NCBI GenBank assembly: GCA_049997955.1
Contig: JAEBDY010000007.1
Span: 440,747 to 504,746, forward strand
Reading direction: 5' to 3'
DNA length: 64,000 bases
Source: Umezawaea sp049997955
GTDB lineage: Bacteria; Actinomycetota; Actinomycetes; Mycobacteriales; Pseudonocardiaceae
The notes beneath the pieces are model-generated. The model was not told the origin of the DNA. It did no database searches and saw only the letters and a list, made by a program, of their open reading frames with translations. Made by a program: the position numbers and the translations under genes. Numbering within the stretch: the stretch's first letter is position 1; every line of letters begins with the position of its first letter. Positions 59,392 to 64,000 of the stretch are shown piece after piece.

Positions 59392-59759
59392 AGGTCCCAG
59401 GTGCTCATGTCGAGCACCGGGCGCACCTCGACGGCGCCCGTGAGGGCGTCGGGCGCGCGGGCCGCGATCTCGACCGCCCGCTCGTAGCTCTCGACGTCGA
59501 CCAGGTAGAAGCCCGCCAGGTGCTCCTTGACCTCCGCGAACGGTCCGTCGCTGGTCAGCGTCTTGCCGTCGCGCACCGTGACCATCTTCGCCAGTGCCAG
59601 ATCGGCCAGACCCTCCGAGACGATCAGCTCACCGGACTCGGTCAGCGCCTCCGTCAGTTCCAGGTGGCCCTTGCCGAGCGCGTACTGCTGCGCTTCGTCC
59701 ATGGTCTCCCAGAGCGCCCTGGACCTCGGGTTGCTGTGGATCAGGATCAGGTACTTCAC
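59388..59759 (-). CDS. DGPF/YCII-domain protein (second copy)
   Basis: A 123-residue protein: VKYLILIHSNPRSRALWETM at the start, then TLTSDGPFAEVKEHLAGFYL, which contains the canonical DGPF. GGAGG sits 6 nt before GTG 59759. It overlaps the sigma gene start (GTGA). It diverges from an NTF2-like gene across a symmetrical promoter region at 59801-59830. Confidence 0.92.
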
Positions 59760-59800
59760 GACTGCCTCCGAGGTGGTTCGAGGATCCCCTTCACCCGTCA

Positions 59801-59830
59801 TGTCGAAGCCGGGTCGACCGCTTCGACGTC
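59801..59830. promoter_or_regulatory. symmetrical bidirectional ECF-type promoter
   Basis: TGTCGA (59801-59806), 17 bp, then CGACGT (59824-59829) faces the NTF2-like gene. The minus strand reads nearly the same: CGTCGA, 17 bp, CGACAT, facing the DGPF gene. GTCGAAGC/GCTTCGAC arms flank a central GGTCGACC. A TGTCGA-type -35 is reported for ECF42 targets; this is from memory of the family. Confidence 0.5.
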
Positions 59831-59868
59831 TCCGGTGAAAGCGATCCGGAGAACCTGAGGAGCACATC

Positions 59869-60306
59869 ATGACCAGCGACATCGAGCAGATCCAGGCCGT
59901 CGTGACCGACGTGGAGGCCGCGATGGAGGCCAAGGACGTCGCCAGGGTCCTCGCCCGCTACACGGCCGACGCGGTCAAGTTCGACCTGGCGCCGCCGTTG
60001 CGGCACGTCGGTCCCGAGGTGCACGACGCGGAGGGCTTGGCGAAGTGGTTCGCGGGCTTCGACGGGCCGGTGCACTACCGGGTGACCGACCTGGAGGTCA
60101 CCGCGGGCGAGGACGTCGCGTTCTGCCACGGCCTCAACCGGATGTCGTCCACGCCCAACGGGTCGCCGGAGGGGTTCGTCCTGTGGTTCCGCATGACCGC
60201 CGGGCTGCGCAAGGAGGACGGCGCGTGGCGCATCACCCACGAGCACACGTCGACGCCGTTCCACATGGACGGCTCTTTCCTGGCCGCGACCGACCTGGAG
60301 CCGTAG
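59869..60306 (+). CDS. nuclear transport factor 2-like (SnoaL/YybH type) protein
   Basis: A 145-residue cone-fold protein: IQAVVTDVEAAMEAKDVARV, RYTADAVKFDLAPPLRHVGP, DGPVHYRVTDLEVTAGEDVA and WRITHEHTSTPFHMD. Family members bind or isomerise small hydrophobic compounds; the substrate is unknown. CTGAGGAGC precedes ATG 59869. It is divergent from the second DGPF/ECF42 module and probably shares its promoter region, so it may belong to that regulon. Confidence 0.88.
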   Translation: MTSDIEQIQAVVTDVEAAMEAKDVARVLARYTADAVKFDLAPPLRHVGPEVHDAEGLAKWFAGFDGPVHYRVTDLEVTAGEDVAFCHGLNRMSSTPNGSPEGFVLWFRMTAGLRKEDGAWRITHEHTSTPFHMDGSFLAATDLEP

Positions 60307-60316
60307 GCGCGCCGCC

Positions 60317-60346
60317 GGGCGCGCCGGTGCTCCGACCGGCGCGCCC
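60317..60346. terminator. bidirectional terminator hairpin
   Basis: A perfect 12-bp stem (GGGCGCGCCGGT with ACCGGCGCGCCC) and a 6-nt loop, between the convergent NTF2-like and ABC ATPase genes. Confidence 0.85.
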
Positions 60347-60373
60347 GTGGGCCCGAGAGGGCGAACTCGGTCC

Positions 60374-61147
60374 TCAGTCCGCCTCGTCCTCCACCTCCAT
60401 CGCACCGGTCATGATCGCCACCGCGTCGGACATCGAGATCGTCTTCGGGTCCACCACGGTCTTGCGGCGACCGAGCCGCTGGATGTGGACGCGGTCGGCC
60501 ACCTCGAACACGTGCGGCATGTTGTGGCTGATCAGGATCACCGGCAGACCCCGGTCGCGGACCTGGAGGATCAGGTCGAGCACCGCCCTGGACTCGCGCA
60601 CGCCGAGCGCGGCGGTGGGTTCGTCCATGATCACGACCCGGCTGCCGAACGCGGCCGCCCGTGCGACGGCCACGGCCTGGCGCTGGCCGCCGGACAGGGT
60701 TTCCACTGCCTGGCCGGGGTTCTGGATGGTCATGATGCCGAGCGCGTCGAGCTGCCGCTTGGCCTCGTCGCGCATGCCGTTGCGGTCGAGCATCCGGAAC
60801 ACCGACCCCAGCACGCCGGGACGCCGCCGTTCCCGGCCGAGGAACAGGTTGGCGGCGATGTCCAGCGACGGCGCGACCGCGAGGCTCTGGTGCACCGTCT
60901 CGATCCCGGCGATCCGCGCGTCCACGGGCGTGGCGAACGACACCGGCCGCCCGTCCAGCAGGATCTCGCCCTCGTCCGGCACGACCGCGCCGCACAGGGC
61001 CTTGATGAGACTGGACTTGCCCGCGCCGTTGTCCCCGATGACGGCGAGGATCTCGCCCGGCAGCAGGTCGAGGTCCGCACCCGCCAGCGCGGTGACCCGC
61101 CCGTACCGCTTCACCAGCCCCCGCGCCTGCAGGATCGGCGTGGTCAT
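60374..61147 (-). CDS. sugar ABC importer ATPase (FrcA-like)
   Basis: A 257-residue single-cassette ATPase: Walker A GDNGAGKSS, signature LSGGQRQAVAVARAA, Walker B VVIMDEPTAALG and H-loop ISHNM. One cassette only, as in FrcA, unlike the double-cassette RbsA/XylG type. The final EVEDEAD tail is acidic. The ATG overlaps the permease stop (ATGA). With the permease and binding protein it forms a carbohydrate importer, most likely for fructose given the neighbouring GH32 remnant. Confidence 0.92.
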   Translation of the reverse strand: MTTPILQARGLVKRYGRVTALAGADLDLLPGEILAVIGDNGAGKSSLIKALCGAVVPDEGEILLDGRPVSFATPVDARIAGIETVHQSLAVAPSLDIAANLFLGRERRRPGVLGSVFRMLDRNGMRDEAKRQLDALGIMTIQNPGQAVETLSGGQRQAVAVARAAAFGSRVVIMDEPTAALGVRESRAVLDLILQVRDRGLPVILISHNMPHVFEVADRVHIQRLGRRKTVVDPKTISMSDAVAIMTGAMEVEDEAD

Positions 61148-62163
61148 GGCTTCACCTTCCGGATCCACTGGTCGATCGAGACCGCGGCGATGATCAGGAC
61201 GCCGACCGCGAACGTCTGCCACAGCACGTCCACGCCCGCCAGTGCGAGGCCGTTGCGGAACACGCCGACGATCAGCGCGCCGATCAGCGACCCGACTATG
61301 GCGCCGCGACCGCCGAACAGGCTCGTGCCGCCGATGACGACCGCGGTGATGGAGTCGAGGTTCTCGAACTGCCCGGCCTGCGGGCTCGCGGACGCGATGC
61401 GGCCGATGAGGATCCACGCTCCCAGCGCGTAGATCGCACCCGCGGTCGCGTACACGCTGAGCAGCACGCGGGAGGTGCGGATGCCGGACAGGCGGGAGGC
61501 CTCGGGGTCGTCGCCGGTGGCGTAGACGTGCCTGCCCCACGAGGTGTTCTTCAGCACGAACGCCATGGCGGCCACCAGGAGCACCATGATGACCGACCCG
61601 TAGGTCACCCGTGTGCCGCCGACGCTGAAGGTCTCGCCGGTCCACAGCAGCAGCTCCGGCATGTCGCCACCGCGGATCGTCGCGCTCTCGGAGTACCAGA
61701 GGTTCAGCGCGAAGAACACGTTGAGCGTGCCGAGGGTGACGATGAACGGCGGCAGCTTGAGCCGCGTGACGAGCAGGCCGTTGACCAGACCGCACACCGT
61801 GCCGATCAGGAAGCCCAGCAGCAGTGCCGGAAAACCGGGCAACCCGGTCTCGGAAGCGATCTTCGCCATCACGATCGACGTGAGGACCATGATCGCCCCG
61901 CAGGACAGGTCGATGCCCGCGGTGAGGATGATGATGGTCTGCCCGACCGCGAGGGTGCCGACGACCGCGACCTGTTGCAGGATCAGCGAGATGTTGGCCG
62001 GTTGGAGGAACCGGTCGGACAGCAGGGCGAACACGACGACCGCGATCAGCAGGACGACGGCGGGCCCGATGGTGGCCTGCGAGTGCAGCAGGTGCTGCAA
62101 CTTCGACAGCGGCGACCGGGAGACGTGCTCGTCGCCGAGCGCGGTGGGGGTGCTGGAGGTCAT
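61144..62163 (-). CDS. sugar ABC importer permease (FrcC/RbsC-like)
   Basis: A 339-residue integral membrane protein with 8-10 hydrophobic helices (AVVLLIAVVVFALLSDRFLQ, then VGQTIIILTAGIDLSCGAIM, the family signature, and ITAVVIGGTSLFGGRGAIVG). It belongs to the ribose/fructose-type BPD_transp_2 family. It starts 5 nt after the stop of the binding protein and overlaps the ATPase start. Confidence 0.93.
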   Translation of the reverse strand: MTSSTPTALGDEHVSRSPLSKLQHLLHSQATIGPAVVLLIAVVVFALLSDRFLQPANISLILQQVAVVGTLAVGQTIIILTAGIDLSCGAIMVLTSIVMAKIASETGLPGFPALLLGFLIGTVCGLVNGLLVTRLKLPPFIVTLGTLNVFFALNLWYSESATIRGGDMPELLLWTGETFSVGGTRVTYGSVIMVLLVAAMAFVLKNTSWGRHVYATGDDPEASRLSGIRTSRVLLSVYATAGAIYALGAWILIGRIASASPQAGQFENLDSITAVVIGGTSLFGGRGAIVGSLIGALIVGVFRNGLALAGVDVLWQTFAVGVLIIAAVSIDQWIRKVKP

Positions 62164-62168
62164 GGTGA

Positions 62169-63221
62169 TCAGCCCCAGCAGTTTTCGAGGCCCCAGGCGG
62201 AGTCCTTGGACTCCACACCGGTGGTGGGCTTGTCGGTGATGAGCGTGACGCCGGTGTCGACGAAGTCCTTGCCCTCCGTGTTCGTGGGCTTGGTGCCGTC
62301 CTTGGCGAACTTCGCGACCGCCTCGACGCCCATCTGCGCCATCTTCAGCGGGTACTGCTGGGAGGTGGCGCCGATGATCCCGTCCTTGACGTCGCCCACG
62401 CCGGGGCAGCCGCCGTCGACGGACACGATCACGACGTCCTTCTCCTTGCCTGCCGCTTTGAGCGCCTCGTACGCGCCCGCCGCCGCGGGTTCGTTGATCG
62501 TGTAGACGAGCGTGATGCCGGGGTCCTTCTGCAGCAGGTTCTCCATGGCCGTGCGGCCGCCCTCGGGAGCGCCGTCGGTGACGTCGTGGCCGACGATCCG
62601 GGGATCGGACTCGTCGCCGATCCGGGACCTGTCCTTCACGTCGACGCCGAAACCCTCCAGGAAGCCCTGGTCCCTTTGCACGTCAACGGAAACCTGGTTC
62701 GGGCTCAGGTCGAGCAGCGCGATCTTCGCCTGCTTGCCCGACTGCTCGAACGTCGACTTCGCCCACTTCCCGATCAGCAGGCCCGCCTGGTAGTTGTCGG
62801 TGGCGAAGGTCGCGTCGGCGGCGTCCGCGGGCTCCAACTGGGTGTCGAGCGCGATGACCAGCAGACCGGCCTGGCGGGCCTTGTCCACCGAGGGCACGAT
62901 CCCCTTGGAGTCGTTCGGCGTGATCAGCAGCCCCTTCGCGCCCGCGCCGATCAGGTTCTCGATGGCGTCCACCTGGGTCTGGTTGTCGCCGTCCTGCTTG
63001 CCCGCGAACGACTGCAGCTTCGCGCCGGTCGTCCCGGCCGCCTGCTGGGCGCCGTCCTTCATCTTGACGAAGAACGGGTTCGTGTCGGTCTTGGTGACCA
63101 ACCCGACCAGCACGTCACCGCCGCTCGACGAGTCGCCGCCGCACCCGGCGACCGGTAAGAGCAGAGCCAGTGCCGCCACCCACACCGTTGTTCCGCGCCC
63201 TGACCGTCCGTTCTTGGTCAT
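62169..63221 (-). CDS. sugar-binding lipoprotein (FrcB-like)
   Basis: A 350-residue lipoprotein: signal peptide with lipobox LLPVAGC (Cys about residue 27), then a type I periplasmic-binding fold with GLVTKTDTNPFFVKMKDGAQ, GAKGLLITPNDSKGIVPSVD, VIALDTQLEPADAADATFAT and VVIVSVDGGCPGVGDVKDG. This matches the fructose/ribose-binding group. GGAGGCGAAG precedes ATG 63221. First gene of the importer operon, divergent from the broken GH32 gene. Confidence 0.93.
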   Translation of the reverse strand: MTKNGRSGRGTTVWVAALALLLPVAGCGGDSSSGGDVLVGLVTKTDTNPFFVKMKDGAQQAAGTTGAKLQSFAGKQDGDNQTQVDAIENLIGAGAKGLLITPNDSKGIVPSVDKARQAGLLVIALDTQLEPADAADATFATDNYQAGLLIGKWAKSTFEQSGKQAKIALLDLSPNQVSVDVQRDQGFLEGFGVDVKDRSRIGDESDPRIVGHDVTDGAPEGGRTAMENLLQKDPGITLVYTINEPAAAGAYEALKAAGKEKDVVIVSVDGGCPGVGDVKDGIIGATSQQYPLKMAQMGVEAVAKFAKDGTKPTNTEGKDFVDTGVTLITDKPTTGVESKDSAWGLENCWG

Positions 63222-63404
63222 CTTCGCCTCCCGAACTTTGTCGACAGCACCGTCGATGAATCGGCTAACCAGGCGTATTCGAGTCGACCTCGATGCTTCG
63301 CGCACCGGCGACTTCGTGACAAGCGCCGTTACGCAAGAGAAACGTGCTCAGCTTTTAACAGAGGGAATTCGGCTGTTCAGCGGTACGGAACCGAAAACCG
63401 TCTC

Positions 63405-63417
63405 AACGGGAGCCGTT
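63405..63417. promoter_or_regulatory. small palindrome in the importer/GH32 divergent promoter region
   Basis: AACGG-GAG-CCGTT is the clearest dyad in the 284-bp gap between the divergent genes (63222-63505). The gap also holds A/T-rich segments such as CTTTTAACAG near 63352. A sugar-responsive repressor site is possible. Confidence 0.3.
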
Positions 63418-63505
63418 AGCGGACAGGATCCATCGAATTCCTTGCCGACCTTCGTCACAGGGAGGTAGCGAAGCGGGACATCGCCCAGGCGACGGAGGCC
63501 GGCCC

Positions 63506-63814
63506 GTGATCGCTGTTCAGTGTATCTTCGCCGTGCTCGTGGCCCTCACGTCGGCCGTCGCGCCTGCCACGGCTTCGTCAGGCCCGACCATCTCGGCGCC
63601 GATGCAATCGGAATTCCCGTACCCGCCGACCACCTACAGCGAACCCCACTGCGGCCAATTCCACTTCAGCTCGCAATCCGGATGTATGAACGACCCCAAC
63701 GGGCTGCTCCACTAAAGGCACCTACCACTTCTTCTACCAGCGCAACCCCCACGGCCTGGAATGGGACACCATGCACTGGGGGGCACGCGACCAGCACCGA
63801 CCTGGTCCACTGAG
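63506..63814 (+). pseudogene. GH32 levanase/fructanase, frameshifted and cut off by an IS
   Basis: GTG 63506, with GGAGG upstream, encodes a signal peptide (AVQCIFAVLVALTSAVAPAT) and the start of a GH32 enzyme: FHFSSQSGCMNDPNGLLH, where the catalytic MNDPNG is intact but the usual Trp is Cys. A TAA at 63713 interrupts it. Downstream, KGTYHFFYQRNPHGLEWDTM and then HATSTDLVH follow in two other frames, so at least two indels are present. The homology ends at about 63814, after which IS-type DNA begins. It would have cleaved fructans outside the cell. Confidence 0.85.
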
Positions 63815-64000
63815 GTGATCTCAGCGAGTTTGGTTCCGGTGCTGATGCGCTATGACATCAACGGGAATCACTTGGGCAGACCTGAGGACAAGGCGTGAGA
63901 CCCGATGGAAGAAGGACGGGGAGCCGCTGATAGGACTGGATTTGCGAAGATCGAATCCCAATCAGAAGGCTCCCCGTGATCACCTATCATGCCACGCTCG
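63815..64000 (+). mobile_element. left part of an insertion sequence, cut by window edge
   Basis: DNA after the broken GH32 gene differs in composition and leads to a transposase-like start. GGGGAGCC (63918-63925) and GGCTCCCC (63968-63975) form an inverted repeat just before GTG 63976, as in IS leader regions. The exact left end (about 63812-63816) and the terminal repeats cannot be defined without the right end. Confidence 0.6.
63976..64000 (+). CDS. transposase, first codons only
   Basis: GTG 63976 starts VITYHATL, resembling the first residues of actinomycete transposases of the M(I/L)-x-Y-x-(A/S)-x-x-DVP type. Only eight codons lie in the window, so the assignment rests on the context: an inverted repeat before it and an interrupted gene to its left. 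Confidence 0.4.

Overview
The window reads as high-GC actinomycete chromosome, most likely Pseudonocardiales (Saccharothrix/Lentzea/Actinosynnema-like). This is an inference from G/C-ending codons, common GTG and TTG starts, ATGA/GTGA stop-start overlaps, a DUF397 + XRE/DUF5753 pair, an AfsR-type regulator, an S-adenosyl methyltransferase of the actinomycete DUF574 type and two ECF42-type sigma/DGPF pairs. It is accessory-style chromosome: short operons, many single enzymes beside their own regulator, several broken genes, and an insertion sequence entering at the right edge. No rRNA, tRNA, CRISPR array or complete biosynthetic cluster is visible.

Layout. 1-4.2 kb: envelope/sugar genes (glycosyltransferase, FAD oxidoreductase, UDP-GlcNAc 2-epimerase) and a secreted lysyl-oxidase-like protein. 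4.2-11.2 kb: FAD monooxygenase with divergent TetR, hydrolase, second FAD enzyme, membrane NACHT NTPase. 11.2-12.9 kb: DUF397, XRE regulator, zinc-finger-like and helical small proteins. 12.9-19.2 kb: CrtI-like oxidoreductase, methyltransferase, drug-type ABC exporter with divergent TetR, short LuxR regulator. 19.2-25.2 kb: SDR, coiled-coil protein, P450, CopC-like protein, a frameshifted gene, PRC-barrel/DUF2382 stress protein. 25.2-32.6 kb: structured intergenic repeats, FMN-binding protein divergent from a CGNR zinc-finger regulator, hemerythrin, TetR, GlxA-like regulator, AlkC-like repair protein, a glycosyltransferase remnant, ArsR/SRPBCC genes. 32.6-33.3 kb: gene-free convergent region with long inverted repeats. 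33.3-36.9 kb: AfsR-like regulator and SigL-like sigma factor. 37.3-41.7 kb: four-gene TelA operon with two binding-protein-like proteins and no transporter. 41.7-47.2 kb: RidA-like protein, HTH regulator, DUF3455 protein, second P450, threonine-aldolase-like enzyme. 47.2-52.6 kb: lone AlaRS-like catalytic domain behind an alanine-rich leader ORF, SAM methyltransferase, DUF2000 and Lrp, a frameshifted secreted gene. 52.6-60.3 kb: DJ-1/PfpI, DHFR-like, two ECF42/DGPF modules, epoxide hydrolase with divergent MarR, NTF2-like protein. 60.3-64 kb: fructose-type ABC importer divergent from a broken GH32 gene, then an IS element.

The strongest regulatory signals are palindromic operators between divergent gene pairs (TetR at 5.63 and 17.37 kb, CGNR at 26.49 kb, MarR at 57.69 kb) and a twin palindrome before the first P450 (21.1 kb). 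The least explained elements are the tandem repeats with interleaved, covarying arms at 25.38-25.51 kb, the long inverted repeats at 32.9-33.2 kb, the possible attenuator at 48.1-48.25 kb, and the transporter-less TelA operon. All functions are assigned by reading motifs; no database search was run.
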